Assembly: GCA_942486035.1 (NCBI GenBank)
Contig: CALNXK010000008.1
Location: 4,352,501 to 4,416,500, forward strand
Origin: Porites lobata
Taxonomy: Eukaryota; Cnidaria; Anthozoa; Scleractinia; Poritidae
Reading direction: 5' to 3'
DNA: 64,000 bases
The notes beneath the pieces were generated by a model. The model ran no database searches, had not been told where the DNA came from, and was given only the letters and a program-made list of their open reading frames with translations. Within the stretch, counting starts at the first letter, position 1, and each line of letters opens with the position of its first letter. This document shows positions 22,601 through 34,743 of this stretch, in pieces. A program made the translations under genes and the position numbers.

Positions 22601-25600
22601 TATTTTTTTTTCTGGTGGCTTGTTTATGTGTCCAGTCAAAATGACCAGTAAACCGAATGTTTGTTCAGACAAATGGCCATCTTGGCTGGACATAGTCTGT
22701 TGACCGGCCATTATTTTGAGGCCTGGAATCTGCTGTTGTAATCTATGTTTTTACATTACTTGCAAAAGAAAACTGTTTTGCATTGAACTGTTTGAATAAA
22801 TTAATTATTTTTACATTGCATGCAAAATACTGAATAGGAAAAAAATAGTAATAACTGGTGAAAAAATGCCAAGTAAGAACAGTTTTTTTTGTAAGAAGGT
22901 TGCAGATTGGGACCCAAACTTATAAGATTTTAAAACAAGAAGACAACATTTTCATGTAATTTTCCCTCACAGATCACATCAACATACTCTGCTCTTTTTG
23001 GCCAAGTACAGGACATAGCATTTCTTCCTGGAGGAGATGAGTTTGTTTCTGCTGCTGAAGTAGTCAAGAGAAATTCTACAGACAAAGGAATCATGGTCTG
23101 GGATTTTAGATCAACTGCAGTATTATCCAATCAAATCTATCAGGTCCGTCTTCAGCATTAATCCCTCCTATTTGAAATGCAAATATGCATTATTTGAAAG
23201 AATATATAATTTTGGAAACAGGGGTTTTCCCTTTTAATCAGAATGATTGTTCTGTTTGTAAGTTCTTAAGAAAACACAAAGTCACCATTGTCTTCCTGAA
23301 AATGGGACCAAAGTGCTCATTAGCCTCTCCAGGGGGTACTCCCTATAATGGTCTATACCAGAGCTCTGCCCAAAGGTGTACCTTTTTCAGGCTTCATTAG
23401 TTGATGTAAGAAAAATTGTCATTTTGCTCTGTGAAAAGACAAAAACTACCAAGAGATGTACTTTATGGCTGTGAAGAGATAAGACAACTTCCTGGTTTTG
23501 TAATTAATACATATTAGAAGGATGGTGCATTTACAAAGGTTGAAGTGTTCTAAACTAGGTATGTGAAAGGGGTCACATTTGTCAATAGAAGGTATATGAA
23601 AGAGGTACCATTTCTGTCAAAAATGGTGTATAAAAGGGTATAAGACTTTGTTCACTCCCAGGACATAAGCAGGGCATTATCTGCTTCAAAACATGTTTTT
23701 CGTTACTGCATATGAGAAAACTGCTGTCTAATGGCAGTTCTCTAGAGGTGACATAAAGTTCTCCCGAACGATCAAACATAATTTGACTGATAAAGACAGT
23801 TATTATGAATCATAGCATTGCGCATATAAACGTACTTGGAATCTCACACGTTAGAGAAAGAAAATAAAAATTATTATCTTCAATTTTTTTGTTGTGATCC
23901 AGGAAGCCTTCACTTGTACTTGCTTAAAAGTCCATCCTCATGAAGCTCATTTTGTGGCCCAGTCCAATGGAGATTACATTGCTTTGTTCTCAACAAGGAA
24001 GCCATACAAATTAAACAAGTTCAAAAGATATGAGGGCCACAAGGTATTATATTCAATTTCTGTTACTTATAAATAATGAATCCCATAGAAAATGGGTTAC
24101 ACTTTATACTATACAGTCATTTCCTTGGGCACCCATACTCTTCCCCCTACTGTGGACGACAAACTCCTGATGGCAGGGACACTGAGGAGTTAACTGCCCT
24201 GCAGTGGGGACAAATGAAGAGGGCAAATCCCCTGCCTCCAGGATTGTCCCAAATCAACACTACAGCAGTGTTCATTGTACAATAGGGTAGTGCCACTTTC
24301 AGCATTTTAATGTGCAATTTTGTCTTGTTTCTGCTCATCTGCCACATCTTTTGTTTATAACAATCAACTTGCTATCTGATGTAAATAAATACTTCCAAGA
24401 CAACACAACTACATGATTTTCATTTTATTATTATTTATACTGTATTGTAAATAACTTCTTTGTAAAAATATATTGAGATTAAAAGTTAGAATAGTCTACT
24501 ATAAAGTCATATTTTTTTTAATATAAATGATGACAGACTTAAAACTTAACCTAAAGCACCCTTAAGCCTAAAACAGCAGCACTATACACTTAAACAATAA
24601 AGAAAGTGCCAAGGAACTTTTTTCTGTGTGTATGATTAGAATTTCAAAACACCGGTGTGTAGACTCTAACTAGTTAGTGCGCCAGATGACATGGGCTCAA
24701 TATTCCCTTCACAATTTTTTTCAACCTTTGACATGGACAAGTTAGGGAAAATCCATCCATTCTGCTGGAAAGGGGACTTTTTAATTAGTAAAATTGCCAA
24801 GTTTGCAAATGATTTGTTGAAAACTAATGAAGATATAGGTCCTCAAAGTCAAATGTCTGTAAATTTTGGCAACTTTGTGGAGGTATATCCTTGCTCACTT
24901 AATATGTACCACTTTAAAACTTGGGAATATTACTAATTTTAAGGCGCTCTTATTTCCAGTGGTGTCAACAGATTTTTCCTGACTGGTCCATGTTAAAAGG
25001 TGAAAAAACCTTGAAAGGGTCTATTCTTATCATGTCTTGCTTGTTATGAGATAATCATAGCAACAACAGTGATCAATCTCAATCCTTTCCTCTTTGTTAT
25101 ATAAAAGTGTACAACCAGACAGTTAGGATTAGCGCATGAGCCAATCCCAGGCATGAACCTAAGATGGCCCATCTTGCCCATTTGGGATTTCCCAGTTAGT
25201 CCTGCAAGAAAAAGTTCTCCTAATGGGAACCTTTATTGACCAAGCTTGTTTGGTCAAGATGGCTGGATATTAACCTCGTTCTCGTGATCTTGGTGCATAA
25301 AAACACAAGGAAAACTTGGCAAATATCCAGCTACAGTGTATCTTGACTCCACACTTGGTCAATAATGCATACATATTAAATTCTGGATTAACATTTTATT
25401 GTTAGGTGAGTGGATATCACATTGGGTGTGATTTTAGCCCTGATGGCTCAATCATTGCCTCTGGCTCTGCGGATGGACAAATTTATTTTTATGATCATCA
25501 CACATCCCACATGGTGAGAACATTACAGGCTCACTCTATGCCATGTATGGATGTTGCTTTCCACCCCACCCTGCCAAACTGTGTTGCTAGTTGTGGGTGG

Positions 25601-25627
25601 GAGGGACAAGTCAAAGTTTGGAAGTAA
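19602..25627 (+). CDS. WDR25: WD repeat-containing protein 25 homologue
   Basis: Five exons with agreeing phases: 19602-20469, 22217-22347, 22973-23143, 23903-24043 and 25406-25627 (TAA); 510 residues against 544 in human. Residues 1-200 are Ser/Lys-rich and probably disordered. From about residue 208 follow WD blades (FEGHSQGVNCVHWNP, VCVWD, ILCWDTRTG, IMVWDFR) ending QVKVWK. The block QSNGDYIALFSTRKPY then RYEGHK, and the ending CGWEGQVKVWK, are specific likenesses to vertebrate WDR25, a poorly characterised protein related to the Prp17/CDC40 splicing-factor propeller. All five exons are open, and start and stop are clear. ATTAAA at 25647-25652 could be the poly(A) signal. Introns hold a LINE, a SINE and several MITEs. 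Confidence 0.93.
21015..21203. mobile_element. Pogo/Tigger-like MITE with TA target duplication
   Basis: Ends CAGTGGAACCCCG and CGGGGTTCCACTG are reverse complements flanked by TA on both sides (21013-21014, 21204-21205). The 189-bp interior repeats ACCACC-type words. TA duplication with CAGTGGAACC ends fits the Tc1/mariner-pogo superfamily. Within WDR25 intron 1. Confidence 0.85.
21240..21340 (-). mobile_element. tRNA-derived SINE head
   Basis: On the minus strand an A box TAGCACAGTTGG (complement of 21317-21328) and a B box AGTTCGATTCC (complement of 21271-21281) are spaced as in RNA polymerase III promoters, but the sequence does not fold as a functional tRNA. It lies in WDR25 intron 1 between a MITE and a LINE. 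Confidence 0.75.
21480..22195 (-). mobile_element. LINE (non-LTR retrotransposon) 3' fragment
   Basis: The minus strand carries an open stretch of about 83 codons from near 22180 with LQKRAVRAISKAYYKASSKP and FMYLYHNDALP, typical of the region after the reverse-transcriptase fingers in CR1/L2-type LINEs. It continues in broken frames to a T/A-rich tail near 21481. It occupies most of the second half of WDR25 intron 1, antisense to the gene. Confidence 0.75.
23330..23670. repeat. Dispersed GGTATATGAAAGGG element, copy B
   Basis: Same block order as copies A and C: GGGGGTACTCCCTATAATGG, CCTTTTTCAGGCTT, GCATTTACAAAGG, ATGTGAAAGGGGT and CTGTCAAAAATGGT. Lies in WDR25 intron 3. Confidence 0.75.
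25233..25364. repeat. Fold-back MITE in WDR25 intron 4
   Basis: TTATTGACCAAGC then GGTCAAGATGGCTGGATATT is mirrored by AATATCCAGCT, ATCTTGACT and CTTGGTCAATAA. The two ends are about 45 bp each around a short spacer. It lies about 40 bp before the last-exon acceptor. Confidence 0.75.
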
Positions 25628-26772
25628 CAGTATTGTACTGGAGTGTATTAAATGTATAATAACTATTAATTTTTTACACTCTCTCTTTTTTAAAATTTTT
25701 TAGTCTCTTTGGATTTTTATTTTCAAGAGAAAAGTGTTTTCATATTTTGCCTACTTTAAGGCATGGTAGACCTTATATTAATTTTATTTTCGGTAATTAT
25801 TTATTTCTTTTTAGTAACTAAAATTATAAACACCATATTCATCAATAATCTTAAAAACTATTAATCATGAATGATTTTGATATAAAATATATTATGGTTT
25901 TTGAAACACTGTTTCTCCTTTGAGTTCTTACATGTGCAATCCACACAATCAACGAAATTGAATAGTTAAACAATAATACATTGATCACATCTATCAGACA
26001 AATAGTCACTAAAATAATAATGTTCTGTAATTGACAATGATATCACTTTTGTTTGTGCAAATGGGAAGTTCTAAGGGCTATAGCCATGTTACACATTCAA
26101 CTCCCAACATTTTTAACATTTCAAATGCAATATTTTGTTTTCAAACTTAAACTCTTCCTTTGTGTAATAAGCTCAAAATCTTTCTTGATGTCCTTGATTT
26201 GCTTCTCAGTTGCTCATTTAAAGGCAACTAATAATAACCCTTTTGCCATGCAATAAAATAAAATAATAAAATATGCCTCCCTAACTAATTATTGCACATT
26301 GTAAAAAAAGACAAAGTAAAACTCAGAACTACAGTACAGTATAGTATTTTATATCTTGACTCTTTAAAGACAGGGCTTTAGAGTGAAACTGTGATTCAAT
26401 GAACCTGTACATAACAAATTCCTCGGTGTAACGAACAATATTTCTCGCCCCAGTTAAGGTAAAATATATGGAAAAGAACCTGAATACAAGGAAACCTGGT
26501 GATAGTGAATGTATTTGGTCAGTCCCTTGGCCATTCATTATATCAAGGTTCCACCGTAAAATATTGAAAAAATTTTGTCTGAAATTAAAATAAACCCAAA
26601 TTGCTTGGCAATTAAATGTATGCACTGCTATTGTTTCATTTCCTCAAGAACAAACAAGCAAGAATATTATTCTCTGTTCCATGACAGAAACTGTTATAAC
26701 AATAATTATCTGTGACTGTTTTTAATTAACAGAAAACTTGGTTTCTTCTGTTTGTACAAACCGTTAAACTTG
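25628..26772. other. Intergenic between WDR25 and the coiled-coil gene (convergent 3' ends)
   Basis: AT-rich sequence without recognised exons. 26380-26550 ends in ATATCAAGGTTCCACCGTA and contains CAGTCCCTTGGCCATTCATT, a decayed pogo-like element end. Both neighbouring genes end toward this interval, so it should hold their 3' untranslated regions. Confidence 0.5.
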
Positions 26773-29700
26773 TTAATGTCCATTTTGAGTGAAGCTTGAA
26801 TGATGGGAGGAGCTTGTAGAAGCAGAAGAAGCACTCTTTGTTCTCCAAAGTTTTCTGCTCCAAGCAGGGTGGCTAAGAGGTTGATTCTTTGGTTTAAGTT
26901 CCAATTCTTCTTGCATCTTTTCTTTCAAATCTGAAGGCAACTGTATAGAATGAACCAGAACATTTGAGTTTATTTATTTATTCATTTATTTATTTACTGA
27001 ACATGGTCCAGGCCTTGCAAAATCGCTCAGACATTATAAGAGAGCTTAGTATAAACTGAAGGGAAGACTATCCCTCAAAACATTCTATTGTCTCGTAATA
27101 ACAAGGCCCCAAGTTCTGTGACAGGTAGCTGGATTTGTTCTCGGTAGTCCCAAGATCAGATCCTCGGCTATACTTGTAAATAGCCAACTGATTCACCCCC
27201 TACGAGCTGGGATTCTCAACGTTGTTACGTTCCATTTGAAGTTTTATTATCCCTGAAAAACCCCAAAGGGGGAGAGAATGAAAATTCTTCTTGAGGCAAT
27301 AACACCAAAATCTAGAAAATTTACTTTTTTAAAAAAAAATGATCTTTCTGTTGACCAGCTTAATCTTCAACACAGGTGGTTTAAAATCAAGGGCCTTGTG
27401 AAAATCGTTCTCACCGTCTCCACTTTCTGCGCCACAAACTTTTTGTCCAAGGACTGATTGCACTTCAAAAGCTGAACAACCAGTGAACAGTCCCTTTTGT
27501 TTTTTATCTATGATCAATAATAAGAATAAACCACAATTAACCCCAGACAGCCATTTTAACATTTTTTCAAGTTAAGAGAGATAGGCAGTCTTAACTCAGG
27601 GGTTGGGGGAGGTGGCGGGAGAAGTCCATGTTGGTACAGTAGAACCTCAATAACCTGAACTCGGATAACTTGAATTCCCCGCTAATTCAAACTAAATTTC
27701 CTTTCCCTCAATCAAAATTTCGCTGAAATTTACCCCACTTACTCGAACTGTTTTTTGTTTCCCTTCAGAGTTTGAGTTACCAGGGTTCTACTGTATGTGC
27801 TACTGGAAGGCTACGATAGGTTATAGAATTCAAAGGATTCTGGTAGAGAATAATCATTATGTGTCATTCTTTTGTGGGTACTGAACAGTGGTTAGAGGAA
27901 TGTTGGAGTTTCTGGCTCATAACTTAGTTTAGATAGCATAGGGATTTTTGGTGCCTAGTGAAGAATGGGGAAGTACATGTATATTGCAACTTAACATAGT
28001 CTAGTAAAAGCCAAGGGTTCCAGAATCCTGGTAGCACCCCCGCCCAAAATTTTTCAGAGTACCCCCCCCTTCCGGTTTGGGTCTTCCTAACCTTAACCCT
28101 TTAAGCCCTAAGAGTGATCAGCATCAATTTTCTCCTTTTTATATCAATGCTTTATAAAACAGAGTGGTCATGAGAATTACAGACATGATCACACAAGATG
28201 AATTTGTTTGATATTTTATCAACTTCTCCCCACTACTTCTGTAGGAAATGAATATGGGCAACAAATAAGAATTCAAATTTTGATCTTAGGGTTTAAAGGG
28301 TTACCCAGTAAGTTTACTTATAATGTGCAATTATATGTTCACTTTCCCCTCCTTTCTTTTTTCACACACAAATGTTGTTCTCAACTCTCAGCAGATCTCC
28401 CCTGTATTCTTTGAGTTCTGTCCTAGTTCTCAGTCCTTCCTTGCATATTGCTGCTAATCTCATACCCAGATCTCTTGTTGACAAAGCTGATGGCATTGCT
28501 GCGATCTCTTGGTACCAAGTGAAGGGTACAATAGCTTATCTCTGCCAATTCCTATTCCCCGTCCAAACCCTTAGCATTGTTTTCCCGCTAAATGGCAACT
28601 TTACAGCTGGTCAATAATTCTCAGTTAATTCTCAATTTACGTGATGCTAAGTGTTACAAGTATATCTATCTATCTATCTGTCTATCCATCCGTCACCTGA
28701 CACAAAGGATGGCAAGCTTATGATAAGAGCCCTTTTCATATACTATAGTATCAGAACTTATATCAGAAAATGTTTGTGGTTCAACTTACGCATTCTTGCT
28801 CCAGATCATTCATTTTCTCAACAAAGTCCATTAATTGCTTTGACATGACTCCCACAGTCTCTTCAAAGCGAGCTTTCTCTGACTGCATTTGATCAGCCTA
28901 ATAAAAGTGTGGTCAAGTATTACATGTAGTGTAGATTGCCCAGTACTAGAATAACAATTTATATTTATGCAGAGTAAAAATCAAAGGAAATTTAAGGGAA
29001 AATATACAAAAAATCTCAGTACTCATGGATAATTATTCTATTAGAAGGGAGCTAGCTGCATTATAGAGTTGTCTTTTTTAACTCCATTTCCCAGCTATTT
29101 TGTCTTGATTTTCTTACTACTAGAACTGCCTTCTTGAACAGCTTCCTCCTTTGTCAACGTTGATGTCTACTTTAAAATTTATTGAAACCCAGTAGAACTA
29201 GCAGACAGAAAAAGCCAAAAGTTGTCATTTCAATCATGTATAAGGGGTCGACAATTGGATCAGAAAGGCAACAACATTACCAGTTGAAGGATTCTATTTT
29301 CTAGCTCTTGGTTTTTCTTGACAACATCATCATAATCGCTTTTAAGCCTGGAAATTCAATTTAAGAATTGGTTAGCCACTACAAAATTTTTTGATAATTT
29401 TAAAAGCTTGAACCTGTAAATCTCCAGCAAAATAGTAAAAATAGAATAGCAAATGCCTGGGGCTTCCCAAGGATAAAGGTAGAAGAATGCATATCTCCAC
29501 TGTCATTTGGAGGATGTGTTTTTATTTCCATAACATAGGGAGAACAGTTGTGACAAAATGATGAAAAAATGTGAAATTTGTAATTTTTGCAATTTCCGTT
29601 GAATTGTAAATTGAGTTTCATGTGTTGTTATTTACATAACAAAGGGGAACAAGTTGTAAAATCTGAAGCGCCGTTTTTTGTTTGGGAAAAGTCATTAATT

Positions 29701-31424
29701 TTGTAGATTTTTGGCAGAGTTATCCTGGATGTAAGTGGCTCAAAGGCCAAAATGTGCCATTATAGGTGGGTGATGTGGTCTGATGTATTTTATCCAAGAT
29801 AGTAGGTTTTCCAAAGTTAAAGATCAACTAATATCTAACAAATAAGCACTCATCATACCTTTTGATGTGTTCTTGTGATGATTCTAGAGCAGATTCCGTC
29901 TGTTCATTTACAGGAATAGTATTTTCATTTTTCTCAGCATCGTGTGAAGCAACACCATTATCACCTTTCTCCTCTGCACATGTTGTCTTTTCTTCCAGCG
30001 TCTGTATTTTGACCTTCAGTTCTTGATTTTCCAATCTGGAAAATTCATATTTTCACGAATTATTATTTAAGGGGGTAAAAAGGTGGCATCAAAAATCTTA
30101 AGCCAAAATACACTGAATAAAAATGGATACAGAAGTCTATGAACATATTTACTGCCTTGAAATGCACTGTCCCTTAAATCTTTCCCAGCCTAATTGTGTC
30201 TGGATTTTATTATCTACTTTTTCAGTATGCCATACCTTAACTGATCACAGCTATTTGTGCATCCGCAAGTCTGCTTGAAAATCAAAAAAGAATTATGATT
30301 AGTATTAAACACATATAATAATATTATCAAAATTAAATGTTGTTAATAATGTCCTTTCCCTTAAGTGCTTGTTTTAAAGTAAAATAAATTAAACCTTCAG
30401 GTACATTGTAGTAGCATTTAACCCTTTAAGTCCCAATAGTGACCAACGTCAATTTTCTCCTAACAATATCCATACATTGTCAAGAGATGAGGTTAACAAA
30501 GATTACCAAAGAGAAAATGCCTTGATCTTACATTAAATTCTCTCAGCTAATTCTTAAAGGAAATCTATGGAGATCAGTTTGGAGAATTTGTATGTTGATA
30601 TTGGGGCTTAAAGGGTTAAGCGAGTCTCTCACAATTTGTTACTTTGGACCTCTAACACAGAAAAAAAACAAAGAAAAAGGAAACCTATAGCAATAAGCCA
30701 TTTCCAAGTTCCAAAAATTACTTTTAAAACAAGGCTAAGTGCAAAAATCAGTTTCATATACATGAGGGTAAAAAATCATTTTAATGTTAAATGGCTTTAC
30801 TCTTAGTCTCGCTTTGAAACAAAGGGTTGGGGCACCCCGAAAATAGCCTTTTGGTCAATGGTCTCAAAAAACAGCTTCCCTTACTCCAAAAGATAGCCAG
30901 ATAACATGTAACTGATTGGCAGCCCAGGTTTTCAGTATTTTCTTGATGTTAGTGGTAAAGTTAATCATGGACATACTCTTCGTTGTTTATTACCTGAGAG
31001 GGAGGGCTGACCATTTTGACACCAGTTGACTGTATATAGAGTATGTGGTGCATGCTAGAATAGGTGCGTTTGTAGTTTCCACAGCTGTTGGGTGGGGGCC
31101 ACTTGATATGTAAAATTTATGGGGGCTCATTTCTAAAAAGTTAGGATGAATTGGACGGGGTGGTTTGAAAATATCTGCTAAGCTTTCTAAGCTAAACTTA
31201 GCCTTGTTTTAAAAGTAAGCTTCTAAGCTGCTCCCCCCCCCTTCCCCTCCCCCAACTCACAGGCAACAGACGACTTAATATTATGTTTATTACAAATATT
31301 ACTTGATATAATACTTTACCCCACAGCAAGGCTGAGCCATAATATTTTGCTTATCTTTTACTTTAAAACCACCAATTACAAGGTCTTGTGTTGCTTGCTC
31401 TTGGACATTTCTAATAACCTTTAC
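26773..31424 (-). CDS. Coiled-coil protein with an N-proximal Cys cluster, 5' end not found
   Basis: Six exons join in frame: 31424-31320, 30270-30236, 30035-29859, 29347-29281, 28897-28790 and 26940-26773 (TAA), giving 219 residues. No initiating Met is inside; a first exon ending in phase 0 must lie upstream, and a weak candidate reads MQMLSTDQ at about 32683-32660. The order is VKVIRNVQEQATQ, a cysteine cluster at the exon junction (QPCCG then TCGCTNSC), a heptad-rich helix (RLENQELKVKIQTLEEK), an acidic linker, two more coiled-coil stretches (LKSDYDDVVKKNQELENRI; QMQSEKARFEETVG) and a Ser-rich tail. No enzyme motif. I do not recognise the family; it could be a centrosomal, ciliary or scaffold protein. 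The exon chain is well supported by phase agreement. Confidence 0.65.
27637..27793. mobile_element. Pogo/Tigger-like MITE, TA duplication
   Basis: Ends CAGTAGAACCTC and GGGTTCTACTG flanked by TA (27635-27636, 27794-27795); 157 bp; interior contains GATAACTTGAATTCC-type words. A close relative in form of the element at 21015. It lies in the last intron of the coiled-coil gene. Confidence 0.85.
28097..28300. mobile_element. piggyBac-type MITE
   Basis: TTAA (28093-28096) then CCCTTTAAGCCCTAAGAGTG; the right end is TTTAAAGGG followed by TTAC, a one-base decay of TTAA. The interior is more diverged than in the other copies. Confidence 0.75.
28657..28695. repeat. ATCT tetranucleotide microsatellite
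   Basis: Five to six ATCT units followed by degenerate GTCT/ATCC units, about 95 bp downstream (on the minus strand) of the donor of the exon at 28790-28897. Confidence 0.85.
30422..30615. mobile_element. piggyBac-type MITE, best-preserved copy
   Basis: TTAA at 30418-30421, then CCCTTTAAGTCCCAA at the left and TTGGGGCTTAAAGGG at the right, then TTAA at 30616-30619. 194 bp with near-perfect inverted ends and both target copies intact. No ORF. Confidence 0.9.
30720..31217. mobile_element. Non-autonomous DNA transposon with perfect 21-bp terminal repeats
   Basis: The left end CTTTTAAAACAAGGCTAAGT is repeated as an exact reverse complement at 31197-31216; the match extends one more base each side. 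TA flanks the repeats at both sides. The interior (about 450 bp) is non-coding. It lies inside an intron of the coiled-coil gene, just beside the exon at 31320. Confidence 0.8.
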
Positions 31425-33233
31425 CTAAAAGGAAAAGGTAAAATTTGAAACAAATCAATGCAAGTCTTTAGACGTGTGTTCATTGTATTGCTATGCAAAT
31501 ATGAGTCAGTTATTAACTCCTGTCTGTGATTTCTAAACATTTGGTGCTGTTTGTTATGTTTTCAAGGTGGTTGTAATAACCTACCATGTTATTTATGAAT
31601 TTGAAAAAAGCAATTTACATTATGCTAGCACTTTTTCGAGCATTTTAATGAGGCAAAAGCATCAAGCATTAATCGAGCATTTTAGCGGAGTTCTCCCGAG
31701 AATTTTTGTTTTTAGGGAAAAATGAAAATGAAAACATATTTTAAGAGAAATGAACACCAAAAGCCGAAATTAAAAAAAATATATCAAATGCCATCCTAAT
31801 ACAGCCGTCTAGAGGACTATCTTTTGCTGTATTAAAGCCATTAACTTGTACACGTTGTTGTTATACCATGTTGTATGACGAGCATTAAAGTGACTTTTTG
31901 TGGAGGAGATTGAGCATTTTGGCGGAAGGTGGAGCATTTTACTGGGGAAACAACAGCATAATGAACAAAAACTTTTCTCATGGTGACATAACCGGGTGAA
32001 ATTTGATATAACCATAAAATTCTATTTCCTTTGTTTACATTTTTAACAGACTATTTATGTTAAAATACACAGAAACTAACCCAAAAACAATGAATTAGAA
32101 GGCTGTAAAGATTAAAGGACAAGTGTTAGTAAAACTAAGAACAGATAGAAGAAAGCCAACATTAATTTCCTCGTAAGAAGTAAAAAACTGAGGAGAAGCA
32201 CGTAATTATGCTCTTGTCTCGCTTGATTGAATAATTTTTACTTATTATATCACGTATTACAAGTGTACAATTTTAATTAAACAATGTGCTGTTTCAAAAC
32301 ACGAAAGGACTAGAAACGTTAAAATGTCTTAAATTAAATGCAATATTTAGTTTAAGGTTGCTTGGTCAACCTTGTAGTCAAAACATCCGAATCTTATTGA
32401 GACTTCCGTGTGTAGACTGTGGCTCTTTGTGCCATTTCTTTGTGCTCATATTGGTCATGAATCGAAAGCTGTTGTCTCGTTTGAAACTTACGTATTTCGA
32501 GTTGTATTACTGTCAAGTGCTCCAAATACGATTTTTAAGTGTGCAACTGAAGAAATGCTGATAGAGTGACGTGGTTTGTTAGAAAGATAGCAATCGTTCA
32601 AGCCTCTTCAAAAGTAGCTCTCTGGCACAGTCGAGTCACGGGTGCGTTTTGGATACTTGGTCTGTAGAAAGCATTTGCATGATTTTCTCTTATCAGCTTT
32701 CCTGGATAAAAAAGGCTTTCAAATAAGTAAAGAAAGACCCTACCTTTTGAGTTGTTTCAACTATCTTGTGTTTCCACACGAGTTACAAATTAATGAGAGC
32801 TTTCTCTGGTTGTCAGTGTGTCAAGACGTACTGGGTATCAAGTAACCTATCGCCCACTCAGCTACGTGCGAAAAAACCATAATCACAATTGACCCTCAAT
32901 CGACACGTAATTTTTAGAGAGCATTCGCTCCAGTTTGTCGCGGTCACTGATAGAGCGCCTAGATACAAATATCCGGATTTTTTTAAAGATATTTAGAAGA
33001 TTTGGAGATATTTAGAAAATCTCATGATATTTTGGAAAAATTGTGATATTTAGATTTTTGTTACGAAAAAAGTACTGAAATCATGTTTTTTCTACGAAGC
33101 AACTTCAATGCTAATTAGGGCATGGGCATTTCAGTGACAGAAATTCAAACAAATCTTCACATATTGGCCTGTTGTAATCAGATTTAGCAATATTCTCCGT
33201 TCATAATATATGCAATGTAGCTAACAACAAAAT
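31425..33233. other. Upstream region of the coiled-coil gene, no gene resolved
   Basis: The first exon of the coiled-coil gene should lie here or further upstream, but no start plus donor is convincing. The phrase GAGCATTTT(A/G)GCGGA recurs at 31678, 31913 and 31930. ORFs at 32286-32561 and 32642-32845 look unlike protein-coding sequence. Confidence 0.4.
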
Positions 33234-33398
33234 GGCTGATGATGCACTCTCTGGGCCACGCACAAACCAAACGGTAGTGTCCCTTTTAGACCACTTTAGA
33301 CCTCCAGCACCTAAAGGTCTTTCACGAACTCTGCCGGTATTAAAGTGGGGTACCCTAGTCTTCTTGGAGGCTGAGGTGTACTGTAAACAAGGTTGATT
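33234..33398 (+). other. Short ORF with good start context, possible transposon-ORF exon
   Basis: ATG in the context AACAAAATGG opens 54 codons: MADDALSGPRTNQTVVSLLD, then HFRPPAPKGLSR. The pattern (LLD-x-x-R-x-P-x-x-x-x-LSR) resembles short leader regions seen in coral transposon-derived proteins; a potential donor follows CTGCCG at about 33338. No continuing exon found. Confidence 0.25.
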
Positions 33399-33663
33399 TT
33401 ATGTGGAATTGTTTAAAGTTTTGTTGTATGCTGTACAAGAATATAAATTCCTGAAATTTGCTGAAATTGTGCTGCCATGTTAGATGACAGGCTATTTTTC
33501 GTGTTTTTACCGTAATATGTATGAAATGCGACCCGTTTTAAACCTTGTACGACATCAAGAACTGACGTTAAATTGAGAAAATAAAGGAATCACGAAGTGA
33601 CCAAAAAAATAATTCAAAGCTAATAGCAATGTAATGTTGATTTTATTTCCTGTGTTTTACTAG

Positions 33664-33736
33664 GATCAACTTAATAAAACTTTTACAAAATGACTACACT
33701 TGTAAATTACACTTGTAAAAGTTTTGTTAAGTTGAC
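33664..33736. repeat. Small fold-back element
   Basis: GATCAACTTAATAAAACTTT with TACAA at the left pairs with TTGTAAAAGTTTTGTTAAGT and TGAC at the right across a 24-bp spacer. MITE-like; 33850-33890 beside it is a degenerate GCAGACT tandem repeat. Confidence 0.75.
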
Positions 33737-34406
33737 CCCTGTGCTCCTAGCTAGCCGCGAATAAATTAGAACAATCCATTTGATATGATTTGCTATGGTA
33801 GCACGAGTTATATGAGAGACTCACGTAAATTTTCCGGTGTATGACATTTGCAGACTGCAGACTGCTGACCGCACAGACTGCAGACTACCAGACTAGAAAA
33901 AATATCATCATAGAGATGGTGTCATCATCAACATTGCCTCATTATTCCCAACTTATAACAACATGAGAAACTCATATTTTCGGTTTAGATTTTCGGTGCA
34001 AATTACATCGACCTCATTCCCAAAGGAGCTGTCGGCTGTTCTTCTCGTATTGAAAGAGCAGAGTAATGATAGCCGGCGTGGCAAGCGTTGAAAGGGGAAG
34101 GGGTGGTGTCGCGCCCTAATTCCCTTCCCCTCCCTTTCGAACGCCTGGCACGCAAGCTAGAATAACGACTGCCGATGTTACAAACTCGCTCGTGAATCCA
34201 TAGTAAAAGTCTAGCAATTAAGTCTGCACGACAGACGAAACTAATCTCTGGTTAAGTCTGTCTGTGAAACAGCGCCGGAATCCTTATTCTACGGGGGCCA
34301 TACCTGTGTACCAGGAATTGAGTACGAGCAATGATTAGCCTGTTAAAAAAGCCATTGTCGATTTGCCCATTAAGGTGAAACGAAATTCAAAATGCACTTC
34401 CGGTTA

Positions 34407-34743
34407 GACCATTTTCGATATATTAAAATCCACACTTGGCTCCGAGGCTTGGAGGAATAAAACGAAAGAAATGTATTATTCATTGCTGAGCCTCAAGATC
34501 ATTTCTTTTGTTTTATAGAGTATTTTCACTCGCGTGGCCAGCATCTATGCAAATTTATTGGAACAAAAGAAAGTGTTTGCATAAAAAAAGAGTTCAACTC
34601 CCACAGGACTAGTTTGGGACACCAACATGGCCACCGTTTCATTGTTTTGGGACACCAATATGGCCGCGGCGACGTCATGTGGAAACACTCTATTCTCCCA
34701 AGCCTCGTAGCCAAGTATGAATTTTAATATATCGGAATAGGTC
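34407..34743. mobile_element. MITE with about 45-bp inverted ends
   Basis: GATATATTAAAATCCACACT, TGGCT and GAGGCTTGG at the left are mirrored by CCAAGCCTCGTAGCCA and ATTTTAATATATCGG at the right. The interior repeats GGGACACCAA(C/T)ATGGCC twice. 337 bp, non-coding. Confidence 0.8.
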
